A DNA stretch of 42,545 nt from Phycisphaerae bacterium (lineage in GTDB: Bacteria; Planctomycetota; Phycisphaerae; UBA1845; PWPN01), in assembly GCA_030372985.1 (NCBI GenBank), contig JAUCQB010000186.1, positions 1 through 42,545 on the forward strand, read 5' to 3'. Shown piece by piece: positions 25,317 through 34,974 of this stretch. The position numbers were made by a program, and so were the translations under genes. The notes under the pieces were generated by a model. It searched no databases, was not told the DNA's origin, and saw only the letters and a list, made by a program, of their open reading frames with translations. How positions within the stretch are numbered: position 1 is the stretch's first letter; each line of letters starts with the position of its first letter.

Positions 25317-25652
25317 ATGAAGAAGAAGTTCAAATGTTCGTGCGGTTATGTGCATGACGGCGACGCCCCCCCGGCCGTGTGCCCGAAATGCGGGGCTCCG
25401 GCGGAGAAGTTCACTGCCCTGGACGACAACGCGGCGAACCTGGTCGAGCGTTCGCGGCGAACCAACATGCTCCACGCCCATGTGATCGACCTGGCCCGGC
25501 AGATCGAGCGGGCATGCAAAGACGGGATTCAGGACAACCTCGATCCCGGCTGCGTGGACGTGTTTCAGAAAAGCCTGCAGGCGTGCTATGTCATGATGAA
25601 GCTGTCGATGACCGAGTTGCAGGGCCACATGAACAAGGGCAAGTGGGGATAA
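25317..25652 (+). CDS. Small rubredoxin-like iron protein with helical tail
   Basis: A 111-residue cytoplasmic protein. The N-terminus has the rubrerythrin/rubredoxin iron-site layout, but the first pair is C7-x-C9 (KCSCGYVHDGDAPP), not the usual C-x2-C; the second pair is C22-x2-C25 (VCPKCGAP). The remaining 75 residues are helical with the stretch LHAHVIDLARQIERACKDG and no ferritin-like EExxH iron ligands that I can see. It could be a redox carrier or an oxidative-stress protein. It is alone on its strand, convergent with the methyltransferase gene (132-base gap). Confidence 0.72.
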   Translation: MKKKFKCSCGYVHDGDAPPAVCPKCGAPAEKFTALDDNAANLVERSRRTNMLHAHVIDLARQIERACKDGIQDNLDPGCVDVFQKSLQACYVMMKLSMTELQGHMNKGKWG

Positions 25653-25784
25653 GCGAACCTTCGACAACCTGGCCCGGAACAGCACAGCCCTTCTCCGCGG
25701 CATCGCTCCTGCACCGACTCGGGGAATGAACCGCGAAGGAGGGCTGTATGCTGTCTGCGGGGCGCACCGGGCACGGTAATGAAG

Positions 25785-27002
25785 TCAACGATGCAATCGC
25801 TCGGCAAGGATGGCGATCGGTCGACCGGCCACGCGCGTCAGGAACAGGACTGCCTCATGGCGACCCCTGAGGCGGAAGTGGCGGAGCAGTTCCTCGGGCC
25901 GGGAGGCGAAGCCCCGCGTCTTGATCTCCACCCTGCCGATATCGTGAGTCGCCAGCCATACTCGCGTTTTGCGGGCTGAGAAGTCCGTCACGTCGATCAC
26001 TTGAAACGGCGTAACCAGCGAGGAGGATACCCTTCGATTGCCCAGCAGGTAGGCGATTCGCCTGTCAACCGGCGCCAGTTCAAACCGCCTCGCGACCGCC
26101 CCGACCAGGTCAGCGCGAATGACGGCGGCATCGGGTTCATATAGGAAGCATCCGGGCCGCAATGCCCGCGGCTCGGGCCACTGCGGCAGGTCTGCTTCCG
26201 AAGAGACAACGCTTTCTCCGCCCGGCAACACGGTGGCCCGCCGATCAACCTGCTTGAATCTCCCCGTCCAGATGACCGCCTGCTTGCACTCGCCCCGATG
26301 ACTGATCAGCTCGATTTCTGCGTCGAATGGCAACAGGCTGAGATCGGCCCCGGGCGAGAGCTTGATGGCCGCGTGATGATAGTGTTCGACCAGTCGCTGG
26401 AGCTCTTCGAGATCGGGTGAAGCAAGAACGGGATCATGGCGGCGCGCCCCCTTCGGCCGTCGATCGGGATCGATGTGGATGGCATCCGCGTCCGGCCTCT
26501 GGATCAGGACGTCGCCAACCTTACCGACAATCCTTCCCCCATAGACTGCCGCGTTATGCTCGGCCATCAGAACCCGCGACCGCGACCAATCCACGGCCGT
26601 GACCTCGGCTCTCGCGGCCAGCGCGAGCGTATCGCCACCGATGCCGCAGCAGAGATCCGCCACTCGTCCGCAATCTGAGAACCGCCCGGCCTTATGGGCC
26701 GCCACCACCTCGTCACTGGCCTGCTCCAGGCCGACGCGGTCAAACAGCATCCCGTCGGCCCGCGAGAACTTGGCTCGCCCCGCCCGTCTCAAGAGCACCT
26801 GGTTCCAGGCAGCGGCGACCTGCTCAGGCTCAAGCCGCTCTCGCCACCGCTCGATCGCCGCGGGCGTATCTGCCGGTTCGTCCTCCATCATGGCGGCGCA
26901 GACAGCCTGTGCCGCGGGCGTCTTCAGCCAAGCCACTTCCTCCGGCGTAACCGGCCGGTCATCGCGGATCCAGACAGAGCGGCTTTGATGATGTTTCTTC
27001 AT
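25785..27002 (-). CDS. THUMP-like-domain class I SAM methyltransferase
   Basis: A 405-residue cytoplasmic enzyme. The start at 27002 begins MKKHHQSRSV; the frame is open to 27143, and neither start has a good ribosome site. SAM motif I is VADLCCGIGGDTLAL (about residues 114-128), with the acidic cofactor contact in TAVDWS. IHIDPDRRPKGARR resembles the motif IV region, with DPD in place of the NPPY-type motif of N-methyltransferases. The C-terminal 150 residues match the THUMP-like module (RVSSSLVTPFQVIDVTDF, LRHFRLRGRHEAVLFLTRV). The substrate is unknown; THUMP similarity suggests RNA, by inference. Confidence 0.82.
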   Translation of the reverse strand: MKKHHQSRSVWIRDDRPVTPEEVAWLKTPAAQAVCAAMMEDEPADTPAAIERWRERLEPEQVAAAWNQVLLRRAGRAKFSRADGMLFDRVGLEQASDEVVAAHKAGRFSDCGRVADLCCGIGGDTLALAARAEVTAVDWSRSRVLMAEHNAAVYGGRIVGKVGDVLIQRPDADAIHIDPDRRPKGARRHDPVLASPDLEELQRLVEHYHHAAIKLSPGADLSLLPFDAEIELISHRGECKQAVIWTGRFKQVDRRATVLPGGESVVSSEADLPQWPEPRALRPGCFLYEPDAAVIRADLVGAVARRFELAPVDRRIAYLLGNRRVSSSLVTPFQVIDVTDFSARKTRVWLATHDIGRVEIKTRGFASRPEELLRHFRLRGRHEAVLFLTRVAGRPIAILAERLHR

Positions 27003-27234
27003 TCGAGGGTATTGTATCGCACCCGGCCCTGTCGGACGGCACAACTCCGTGCGATCGTGCAGCCTCCCTGAACCCGGCCGCGGCCCGGGTTGACAAGAAG
27101 AACGGCCGTCGGTTGCCTTTTCGCCGGGGCGTATGTGCTTCATAATACCCCGAGCATCCGCGTGCCCGGCCGGTCATCGCATCGGGAGTGTTGACCCCGC
27201 CACCGCTCGGACGCGCAAACGAGGAGCAGCAAGC

Positions 27235-28161
27235 ATGAACAACGGTCCCTTCTCTCGCCGCCAGATTCTGACCGCCGCAGCCGGAATGTCGGCTTCCGTG
27301 CTCACCCCCGGCGTGACCCGTGCTGCGGACCCCGGTGCCGGCGATCCAAAGGATCGGCCGCAATCCCCCAAGCGGTTCAAAATCAGCTTGGCGGGTTACT
27401 CGTTCCGCCAGTTCCTGGACCAGCCCGGCCAACCAGGAAAAATGTCGCTTTTCGACCTCGTTGACCTTTGCGTCAAGCTGGGCATCGATGCCATCGAACC
27501 GACGGCCTATTACTTTCTCAAGACCGACGACGAATACTTGTACGATCTCAAGCGAAAGATCTTCCTGGCCGGACTGGAGATCAGCGCATCCCCCACGCGT
27601 AACAACTTCTGCCTCCCGCCCGGTCCGGGATTGGACGAGGAGCTTGAGGCGGTTCGCAACTGGGTAGACGTGTGCGTGAAGCTCGGGGCCCCGGCGATCC
27701 GCGTCTTCGCCGGCAAGGCTCAGCCCGGCGCAGGACGAGACAAGGACTTCGCCAATGCCATCGCAGGCATGAAAAAGGCCTGCGAGTATGCCGGTTCGAA
27801 AGGCGTCTTCCTGGCGATCGAGAACCACGGCTACCTCACCGAAACGGCCGACGCGGTGATCAAGATCCTCGATGCCGTCAAGAGCGATTGGCTGGGCATC
27901 AATCTGGACACGGGCAACTTCGTCGAGAACCCTTACGAGAACATCGCCAAGGCCGCCCCCCACGCGATCATCTGCCAGTTCAAGACGGAAGTGATCAAGA
28001 AGCCCGGCACCAAGGAGCGCCAGCCCGCCGACTTCGCCCAGATCTTCAAGATCATCCGCGAGGCCGGCTACCGCGGTTATGTCACCCTTGAGTACGAAGG
28101 CACCGATCCTTACAAGGACGTGCCGCTCTACATCGCCAGAATGCAGGAACTGGCCGGATAG
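27235..28161 (+). CDS. Exported sugar-phosphate isomerase/epimerase-like TIM-barrel protein
   Basis: A 308-residue protein. ATG 27235 has GAGGAG 8 bases upstream. The N-terminus carries a twin-arginine-type signal (FSRRQILTAAAGMSAS), so the protein is probably exported folded. The rest is a xylose-isomerase-like TIM barrel with the family's metal/acid positions: LGIDAIEPTAYYF, AIENHGYL, LGINLDTGNFVE, GYVTLEYEGTD. Planctomycetes have very many Tat-exported members of this family, mostly of unknown substrate; they probably rearrange sugars outside the cytoplasm. The next gene is an M20 dipeptidase on the same strand after 211 bases. Confidence 0.85.
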   Translation: MNNGPFSRRQILTAAAGMSASVLTPGVTRAADPGAGDPKDRPQSPKRFKISLAGYSFRQFLDQPGQPGKMSLFDLVDLCVKLGIDAIEPTAYYFLKTDDEYLYDLKRKIFLAGLEISASPTRNNFCLPPGPGLDEELEAVRNWVDVCVKLGAPAIRVFAGKAQPGAGRDKDFANAIAGMKKACEYAGSKGVFLAIENHGYLTETADAVIKILDAVKSDWLGINLDTGNFVENPYENIAKAAPHAIICQFKTEVIKKPGTKERQPADFAQIFKIIREAGYRGYVTLEYEGTDPYKDVPLYIARMQELAG

Positions 28162-28372
28162 GCTGTCGAACCGGCGGACGGGCAGTAAACAGTCACGTCC
28201 CCGGGTGTCAATGATGGGTGACTGCCCCGAATATCCCCCGCACCTGATATCCGGACCTGCCCATGTTCTGCTGGCATCCATGGAAGTCTGGCGGCTCAGT
28301 TGTTTCCCAAGCCGGACATCCCGCTTAATATGTTCGCGGTCGATCTGATGGCCGTCCAAGCGAGGTGCCGCG

Positions 28373-29749
28373 ATGAGTTCGAGAGCCGCAACACTGCTGT
28401 TCGAGCGGAACAAAGACGCCTGGCTCGCCGGGCTGCTGAACTTTCTGCGTTTCCCGACCATTTCCACCCTGTCTGAGCACGCGGATGCCATGCAGCGATG
28501 CGTCGAATGGATCCGCGACCGGCTGGTCGAGGCCGGCCTGCAGGCCGAGATCCTGGCTACCGGCGGCCACCCGGCCGTGTTTGCCGACACCGGTCCGGTC
28601 GTCGGGGCACCAACGTTCCTGGTGTATGGTCATTATGACGTCCAGCCCGTCGGGGACCTGAACCTCTGGCAGAGCCCGCCGTTCGAGCCGACCATTCGCG
28701 ATGGGGCCATCTATGCCCGCGGCAGCGCCGACGACAAGGGGCAGGTCATGATTCATCTGGCGGCCCTGCGTTGCTGGAAAGACACCGGGACGACCTGGCC
28801 GGTGCGCGTGAAGCTGCTCATCGAAGGCGAGGAGGAAATCGGCTCGAAGCACCTGGCGGGGCTCATCGAGTCCAACCGCGAGAAGCTGGCCTGCGACTAC
28901 GTCCTTATTTCGGACACGGCCAAGCTGGATGCCGACACGCCGGCCCTGACGTGCTCCACTCGCGGGCTGGTCTACAAGGAGATCACCGTCCGGGGCCCAT
29001 CTCACGATCTTCACAGCGGCGTCTACGGAGGTGCGGTGGCCAATCCGGCGAATGTCCTGGCGACCATCATCGCTTCTTTGCACGACGAGCATCGGCGGGT
29101 CACCATACCCGGCTTCTATGACGACGTGGCGCAACTGTCCGCCGAGGAGCGGCGCACGCTGGCCTCATGCGGCATCTCGGACGCGGATCTGCTGGCCGCC
29201 ACCGGCAGCCGGGCCCCCTACGGCGAGGAGGGCTTCTCCAGCGCCGAGCGATGCGGCGTGCGACCGACGCTCGATGTCAATGGAATGGTCAGCGGCTTCA
29301 CGGGAGAAGGCTCTGCGACCATCATACCGGCCGCCGCGAGCGCCAAGATCTCCATGCGTCTGGTGGCGTATCAGGAACCCGACAAGATCTCGGCGGCTTT
29401 CGATGAGGCCGTCCGGCGAGCCGCCCCGCCGGTCGTCCAATTGACCATCGCCACCCGGTCCACATGCGGAGCTTACCTCTGTCCACCTGATTCTCCGGGT
29501 ATGCAGATGGCAAGACAGGCCCTGGCCGAGGGCTTTGGACGCGAACCGGTCCTGGCCCACGAAGGCGGAACCCTGCCGATCCTCCCGCTGTTCAAGAAGG
29601 TCCTGGGGGCCGACAGCCTGCTCATGGGTTTCGCCATGCCCAACTGCAACCTGCATAGTCCCAACGAGTTCTTCCATGTTCGGGATTTCGAGCTCGGGGT
29701 GCGAAGCATTCTGAGGTTTATCGAAATCGCGGGCGATAGCGTCCGATAA
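28373..29749 (+). CDS. M20-family dipeptidase
   Basis: A 458-residue cytoplasmic metallopeptidase with GAGGTG before the ATG. It shows the co-catalytic zinc ligands and catalytic acids of the M20 (DapE/ArgE/CNDP-like) family: H in VYGHYDVQP, D in GSADDKGQ, EE in IEGEEEIGS, D in ISDTAK, and H in NCNLHSPNEF. The lid domain motif HDLHSGVYGG is also present. Such enzymes hydrolyse dipeptides; substrate specificity cannot be read from sequence. Length is normal and no damage is visible. Confidence 0.88.
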   Translation: MSSRAATLLFERNKDAWLAGLLNFLRFPTISTLSEHADAMQRCVEWIRDRLVEAGLQAEILATGGHPAVFADTGPVVGAPTFLVYGHYDVQPVGDLNLWQSPPFEPTIRDGAIYARGSADDKGQVMIHLAALRCWKDTGTTWPVRVKLLIEGEEEIGSKHLAGLIESNREKLACDYVLISDTAKLDADTPALTCSTRGLVYKEITVRGPSHDLHSGVYGGAVANPANVLATIIASLHDEHRRVTIPGFYDDVAQLSAEERRTLASCGISDADLLAATGSRAPYGEEGFSSAERCGVRPTLDVNGMVSGFTGEGSATIIPAAASAKISMRLVAYQEPDKISAAFDEAVRRAAPPVVQLTIATRSTCGAYLCPPDSPGMQMARQALAEGFGREPVLAHEGGTLPILPLFKKVLGADSLLMGFAMPNCNLHSPNEFFHVRDFELGVRSILRFIEIAGDSVR

Positions 29750-29965
29750 CAGAGCGCGATTCCTCCATCCCGCATCAACAGACCGAAAAAACGCATAAGC
29801 CTCGGTTTCGCCAGCACTCTTGAGTTGAACACCTTCCGCTGGACGGTCGATGAACATACAATGATGGTAACTCTGAGGCCGGGGTTTGCGCTGGTCTCGC
29901 GCATGTGCGGGCCATCGCTGATGCTGGTCCGTTGATACCGGACGGCGAATACGGGAGATACGAGC

Positions 29966-30931
29966 ATGAATACCCCGCAATTGAAACTGATGACTGCACT
30001 GGTCGCTCTGATCGGCGTGGGTGTCTCTGACGTGGCCATGGCCGGAATCGGAGATGATCTGCGATACGGGCTCCAGCTCTACGGCGTCAGGTTCGGAAAA
30101 GAGTACGACCCGCTGAGCAAGGGCTACACGCTGAACGTGTCCATCGTTGACCCCGACACCGGGCTGCCGTACTACAACAACACGCACTTCTATCTTGGTT
30201 TCGGCGACCTGGTCATGGAGAGCGGCGCGGTTGCCATGAGCGCTACCTACAGTGAACGACTCGTGCCGGCCGTCAGGTTCGCACTCAACACAAAAGGCGC
30301 TCCACTGGATTACCGTTACGAAAGCTACCTTGACGTCCAGGATGTGGTCATTGACGGAAGCCTGCTGCTGGACGTTGACACGTACGTGAACGCGTGGGGT
30401 TTCTACGACATCACTCTTCAGGCATCCAACCGGGCAACAGCCACCAACAAGCATGGCGAGATTGAAGACCTTTCGGCCAGGCTCGACTATGACATCGGCC
30501 CGATTAACCTCTCGGGGAATATCTGGCTGGACGCTGCGGCAGTCGTGACCGACCCGTTCTTCGAGGAGTTCGGAACCGACAACCCCTTCGCGGCGTTCGA
30601 CAGCACCCTGGCGGGCCTCAGCCTGGGCGGCGGTCGCATCGAGCAGCTCATCGCCCGTCTGCAAGCCGGTCAACTGCTGAACGACGACGAGTTGGCGCAG
30701 TTGATCAACAACTCGGTTCTGGCCAGCTTGCTGGACAAGCAACCGTCGAGCGATCTGTTGTCCAAGGTGATCATTCCCGAAGGATTGCTCGATGTCGATT
30801 GCCCGGCCTGCCGCGAAAAAGCTCAGGACCGGATCCTGCCGACGGCCATTCCGGAGCCGGGCATGTTGGCCCTGCTGGCCGCGGCGGCCGCCGGCTTCTA
30901 CCTGTTCCCTCGCCGCCGCCGCAAGCGTTGA
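29966..30931 (+). CDS. PEP-CTERM sorting-domain protein
   Basis: A 321-residue exported protein with GGGAGA before the ATG. A signal peptide covers about residues 1-26 (ending VAMA). The body is beta-rich and contains no domain I recognise; a CPAC motif lies near residue 278. The tail is IPEPGMLALLAAAAAGFYLF followed by RRRRKR, so it should be an exosortase substrate. Unlike the two PEP-CTERM genes at the left end, it has a different leader and signal, so it is not part of that pair. Confidence 0.83.
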   Translation: MNTPQLKLMTALVALIGVGVSDVAMAGIGDDLRYGLQLYGVRFGKEYDPLSKGYTLNVSIVDPDTGLPYYNNTHFYLGFGDLVMESGAVAMSATYSERLVPAVRFALNTKGAPLDYRYESYLDVQDVVIDGSLLLDVDTYVNAWGFYDITLQASNRATATNKHGEIEDLSARLDYDIGPINLSGNIWLDAAAVVTDPFFEEFGTDNPFAAFDSTLAGLSLGGGRIEQLIARLQAGQLLNDDELAQLINNSVLASLLDKQPSSDLLSKVIIPEGLLDVDCPACREKAQDRILPTAIPEPGMLALLAAAAAGFYLFPRRRRKR

Positions 30932-31096
30932 GCTCTGTTTGAGCGTCGCGGCGCCCGAAGTGCCTCACCAGACATAACCTGCCGGAATGCAGACACGTCT
31001 CCGCCGTGATTCGCAGATTCCTCCACGCGGCCGGGCTGCCATGGTTGCCATCCAGCAGACGCTGGTACAAAATGCCGGTGCCCAACGAGGATCGTT

Positions 31097-32140
31097 ATGA
31101 TCGCACTCTATCTATGCATCGCCGCCCTCTTCGCCGGCCCGGCACCCGACAGGGAAGATGCTCTCTCCATGTTGGGGAGAACCCAGCTCGACTGCCCGGC
31201 ATGTCGCAAGGCTTTCACCACCGTCGTCTGCGTCCGGAGCAACACGCGTGGGGGCGTGGATCGCGACCTGTTCGCCAGGTCACTGGGGGCTCAACCCGAG
31301 TTCTACCGCATCTCCACCTGCCCGCGCTGCGGATACAGCGGCTATCTGGCGGATTTCGATCCGAGCGTGACGCTGCCGCCCGACGTTACCGATCAGATTC
31401 TCCGATCGCCGCGACTCACCTTGCCGCCCGGCTTCGGCCCTGACAGCGATCCTGGCGAGCTGGATGCTTCCGCGCGTTATGCGCTGGCGCTGACCTGCTA
31501 CCAATGGCGGCACAAATCAGACGAGGCGATTGCCTGGCTGCACCTGCGGTTCTCCTGGGTCGAACGAGAAAAAGGATCCCACCTTCCGCCCGACTCGCGA
31601 CTGAAGCGGGCCCTCGCCTATATCGAACGATGGCGGCCTCCGCTCGGCCCGACCGACAACCAGCTGGATGTCGAGATGAAGCTTGCCACGCGCACAAGCG
31701 AGGCCCTGCTGACGGGCAGATTCACACGCTACCAGCGGCCCTATATCGAGCTTGCCCTCGCTTTGATCCTCAGGAGACACGGCGAGAACGCGCAAGCCGG
31801 TTCGATCCTCCGCCGCCTGCAGCAGGCCGATGCCGGCTTCTTTTCGGACGATCTCCGGACCGGCATGGCCACAATGCTGGAATCGATGGTTCGCGAGAGA
31901 GAGCATCAGCAACGGGCGGCGGACTGCTTCGAACGGGCATTGCTCGCCGATCTGGTACCTGCCGGGAATCGGCCGTCGGCGATGTATCTGCTGGGAGAGT
32001 TGTTTCGGCGACTGGGCCGCGAGGCCGAGGCCCTTGAGTGGTTCGACAGGGCGTTGAAAGAAGCCACCCTGCCCGCCGACCTCCGGGCCTGGACAGAGCA
32101 ACAACGGTCTCTCTGTCTGGGATCCTGGCCCCAGAAGTAA
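31097..32140 (+). CDS. DUF2225-type protein with apparent export signal
   Basis: A 347-residue protein with GAGG before the ATG. It matches DUF2225: CPACRKAF near residue 33 and STCPRCGYSGYLADF near residue 74, a four-cysteine zinc-ribbon-like pair, then helical repeats with a TPR character (AADCFERALLADL, GELFRRLGREAEALEWFDRALKEA). Most DUF2225 proteins have no signal; this one starts MIALYLCIAALFAGP, which looks like a short Sec signal or anchor. The function of the family is unknown. It follows the PEP-CTERM gene on the same strand after 165 bases. Confidence 0.75.
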   Translation: MIALYLCIAALFAGPAPDREDALSMLGRTQLDCPACRKAFTTVVCVRSNTRGGVDRDLFARSLGAQPEFYRISTCPRCGYSGYLADFDPSVTLPPDVTDQILRSPRLTLPPGFGPDSDPGELDASARYALALTCYQWRHKSDEAIAWLHLRFSWVEREKGSHLPPDSRLKRALAYIERWRPPLGPTDNQLDVEMKLATRTSEALLTGRFTRYQRPYIELALALILRRHGENAQAGSILRRLQQADAGFFSDDLRTGMATMLESMVREREHQQRAADCFERALLADLVPAGNRPSAMYLLGELFRRLGREAEALEWFDRALKEATLPADLRAWTEQQRSLCLGSWPQK

Positions 32141-32810
32141 CGCCTCACTTCGCGTTGAATCCGCGCATTCCCGCCTTTGATCGGAAGTGCCTGGACATCC
32201 GAGCGTCGTCGTATTTCGCTGCTCACCTTGGTTTCCGGCATGGCCTGTAGCGTACGGACGCGGTTGAGCCATCATGAACAGACCTTGACTTCAGAGCAAA
32301 AAAATAGGTATGGTCGCGAGGGACAGCCGTCAGATCCCAGGCCGCTGGCGGTCTTCCCTCAGGTCCAAGTCGCCCTGCCGGCGCATCAACCCAAATCGAA
32401 CTGACCACCAAGATCCGATCTACGCAACCGGCAGCGCAACCGACGACGGAACTGTCCAATGCGCCCACCAAGTAGGCCGCGCCGGGGACGTAAAAGAACC
32501 GCCGTAGTCTCTTCCGTCGCGACTGGTGCGCATTTTGCGCGCATGTTTTTGGGTCGCAGTGCGATTGGGTTGCGGCCGCAAAAAGGCGGTCCGCGTTAGG
32601 GGCACTCGAAGGCTCAGCCTGATCAGCAAGGCCAATGGGGGCCACGAACAGGGGGGGTGCCCGTCAAGGACGGTTTGCAGGTTCGCGAGCGCGGAGCCTG
32701 CGTGCATTGGTGCTCAACTGATGCGAGCGCAACCGGCTGAAGCGACAACAGGAACCGACGCGAACGCCGTCGCAGGACAAGGAGGTTCTGTTCGGCGGGC
32801 GGGCAGCCCT
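32141..32810. other. Gene-poor 670-base convergent gap
   Basis: No gene can be supported. There is a possible plus-strand promoter near 32284-32315 (TTGACT, 18 bases, TATGGT) in an A-rich patch, but what follows is only a short basic frame (MVARDSRQIPG at 32310) without a recognisable domain. A leftover of a lost gene is possible. Confidence 0.4.
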
Positions 32811-33431
32811 TCACAACCGAGCGAAGTTCTCAAGAATCCTCAGGCCGACTTTCTGGCTTTTTTCGGGGTGAAATTGCGTGGCATAGAGGTTGTCGCGCCA
32901 GATCATCGCCGTGAACAGCCCCCCATAGTCGCACAGGCCGCAGGAGACAGAGGAATCGACCGGCGACACGTAGAACGAGTGGACGAAGTAGAAGTACTGC
33001 GGGCTGGCCAGGTTTCCGAGCAGGGGGCAGGGTTTCGTCCAGGCGACCTGGTTCCATCCCATGTGCGGGACCTTGAGACCGGCGGCCTCGGGCCGACCCG
33101 AGAAACTGAAGCGCAACACCTGGCCCGGGATGATGCCCAGTCCCTCGAACTCGCCTTCCTCGTAACTCACGTCGAACAGGAGTTGCAGTCCGAGACAGAT
33201 GCCCAGGAACGGCCGGTCGGACCGCGCTGCCTCAATCAGCGGTTCAACCAGACCTCTCTCGCGGAGGTTTGCCATCGCATCACCGAACGCACCGACACCG
33301 GGAAGGATGACCTTTTCGGCGCGGGCGACCTCAGCCGGCACGGAGACGATTCCAGCCGAGACCCCAACCTGCTCAAGGGCCTTCTGCACGCTGCGCAGGT
33401 TTCCCATCCCGTAGTTTACGATGGCTATCAC
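32811..33431 (-). CDS. hisH: Imidazole glycerol phosphate synthase, glutaminase subunit HisH
   Basis: A complete 206-residue class I glutamine amidotransferase. The nucleophile is C79 in [12 protein letters not shown], and the other triad residues are H188 and E190 in [27 protein letters not shown] at the N-terminus is diagnostic for HisH. It supplies ammonia to HisF for the synthesis of imidazole glycerol phosphate in histidine biosynthesis. hisF and the other his genes are not in the window. It lies 27 bases after alaC on the same strand, so the two are probably co-transcribed. Confidence 0.93.
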   Translation of the reverse strand: MIAIVNYGMGNLRSVQKALEQVGVSAGIVSVPAEVARAEKVILPGVGAFGDAMANLRERGLVEPLIEAARSDRPFLGICLGLQLLFDVSYEEGEFEGLGIIPGQVLRFSFSGRPEAAGLKVPHMGWNQVAWTKPCPLLGNLASPQYFYFVHSFYVSPVDSSVSCGLCDYGGLFTAMIWRDNLYATQFHPEKSQKVGLRILENFARL

Positions 33432-33458
33432 GATTCGAGACCGCCGGACCGGCGGCTC

Positions 33459-34736
33459 CTATTCGTCGGGAATGATCACTTCCGACGGCTGCGGGATCCG
33501 GCCGGGGTCGGCAGGCCGGCGTTTGACCGACGCGCTTTTGACCGGCGTCTTGCTGAGCGCACGATGAATCTGCCGCATCGCCTGCCGCAGACGCTGCTCG
33601 TTTTCCACCAGGGCGATTCGAACGTATCCCTCGCCGTTCTCGCCAAAGGCCCGCCCCGGAGCCAGGGCCACCTCGGCCTCTTCCATCATCCGCATGGTAA
33701 AATCGATCGACGACTGACCGGCCAGGTGCTCGTCCCTGACTTTCGCCCAGACAAACATGCTCGCCCGGCATTTCTCCGCCTGCCAGCCGAGGCGTTCGCA
33801 CCATTCCAGGACAACGTCCCGCCGCCGCTGGTACGCCTGAGCCTGCTCTTCAACAAAGTCACGGCAATGTCGCAGGGCGATGATCGAGGCGATCTGAACC
33901 GCCTGGAAGATGCCGTAATCGTAATACCCCTTGATCGTCCCAAGCGCCTCGCACATGGTCCGGTTGCCGACGCAGAAGCCGATGCGCCAGCCGGCCATAT
34001 TGTAGGGCTTGCTCATGGTGGTGAATTCGACGCCCACTTCCTTGGCTCCCTCTGCGGCAAGGAAGCTGGGGGCCTTGTAGCCGTCGAAGCAGGTCTCACC
34101 ATAGGCAAAGTCGTGGAGCACGGCGACGCCGAACTCCCTGGCCAGTGCAACCGTCCTGGTGAAGAACGGCAGGTCGACCGTCATGGCGGTCGGGTTGTGC
34201 GGGTAGTTGAGGATCAGGAGCTTGGGCCGCGGATATAGATGCTGGACCACGTAGCGAATCCGCTCCAGGAAAGCCTCGTCGTTGCCCAAGGGCACCGAGA
34301 TCACGTTCGCGCCCGCCAGGGCCACGCCGTAGACGTGAATGGGAAAGGCGGGATCTCCAACGACAGCGGTGTCGCCCGGTCCAAGCATTGCCAGCAGCAG
34401 ATGGCTGATCCCCTCTTTGCTGCCGATGCAGGCCACGACCTCGGTCTCCGGGTCCACTTCAACTCCGTACCGTTCGTGGTAGTGTCGAGCGACATCGCGG
34501 CGCAGGTTGAACACGCCCTTGGAAGCACTGTATCGCTGGTTGCGAGGATCTCGCGCCGCCTCGCAGAGTTTGTCGACGATGAGCTGGGGCGTGGGGTCGG
34601 TCGGATTGCCCATGCCCAGATCGATCATGTCGATGCCCTCCTGGCGTTTTTTGTGCTTGAGGGCATTGATTTTCGCGAACAGGTACGGCGGCAGCCGCAG
34701 CAATCGCTGCGACGGCTGTATCCTGAAATCTGACAT
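33459..34736 (-). CDS. alaC: AlaC-type alanine aminotransferase
   Basis: A 425-residue fold-type I PLP aminotransferase closely matching AlaC over its length: RLPPYLFAKINALK, IDLGMGNPTDPTP, ACIGSKEGISHLLLAMLG, the PLP lysine in TTMSKPYNMAGWRIGF, and ASMFVWAKV. AlaC makes alanine from pyruvate and glutamate; relatives include LL-diaminopimelate aminotransferases, so the substrate is likely but not certain. I choose ATG 34736 (MSDF) because AAGGA lies 9 bases upstream; an in-frame ATG at 34754 lacks such support. A short polar extension of about 30 residues after the family's usual end is seen. It is the first gene of the alaC-hisH pair. Confidence 0.9.
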   Translation of the reverse strand: MSDFRIQPSQRLLRLPPYLFAKINALKHKKRQEGIDMIDLGMGNPTDPTPQLIVDKLCEAARDPRNQRYSASKGVFNLRRDVARHYHERYGVEVDPETEVVACIGSKEGISHLLLAMLGPGDTAVVGDPAFPIHVYGVALAGANVISVPLGNDEAFLERIRYVVQHLYPRPKLLILNYPHNPTAMTVDLPFFTRTVALAREFGVAVLHDFAYGETCFDGYKAPSFLAAEGAKEVGVEFTTMSKPYNMAGWRIGFCVGNRTMCEALGTIKGYYDYGIFQAVQIASIIALRHCRDFVEEQAQAYQRRRDVVLEWCERLGWQAEKCRASMFVWAKVRDEHLAGQSSIDFTMRMMEEAEVALAPGRAFGENGEGYVRIALVENEQRLRQAMRQIHRALSKTPVKSASVKRRPADPGRIPQPSEVIIPDE

Positions 34737-34937
34737 ACCTTCTGATCCTTCCATCTATCGGGCGCGGATGCAATACCGCTTGCCTGCATCGGCGCGCCCG
34801 TTCTCCGCAGCGCCTTTCAACCAGCCGGGCCTGTGGTCAGCGGTTTTGCTCGTACGGCTTGGGACCAACCGCCGGAAACGCACACGCCGATCACCCAGCG
34901 GCGTTACCGGCACCCCGGGCTGGACCTGTTATTGTAT

Positions 34938-34971
34938 GTGAGAAGCCCCCGGCTTGGAAGGCGGCTCTCAC
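34938..34971 (-). terminator. Imperfect hairpin after the TPR gene
   Basis: GTGAGA / TCTCAC plus GCC / GGC with one bulged base form a stem just past the stop at 34975 of the minus-strand TPR gene. There is no T run, so termination is only plausible. Confidence 0.35.
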
Positions 34972-34974
34972 CAG

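Noticed and set aside
26959..28590. A 543-codon minus-strand open frame
   Set aside because: It is antisense to the Tat-exported TIM-barrel gene and overlaps the methyltransferase start.
29165..30742. A 525-codon minus-strand open frame
   Set aside because: It is antisense to the M20 dipeptidase and the PEP-CTERM gene, both of which have clear motifs.
32526..34238. A 570-codon plus-strand open frame
   Set aside because: It lies opposite hisH and alaC, which are complete and well matched; long antisense frames are expected in GC-rich DNA.
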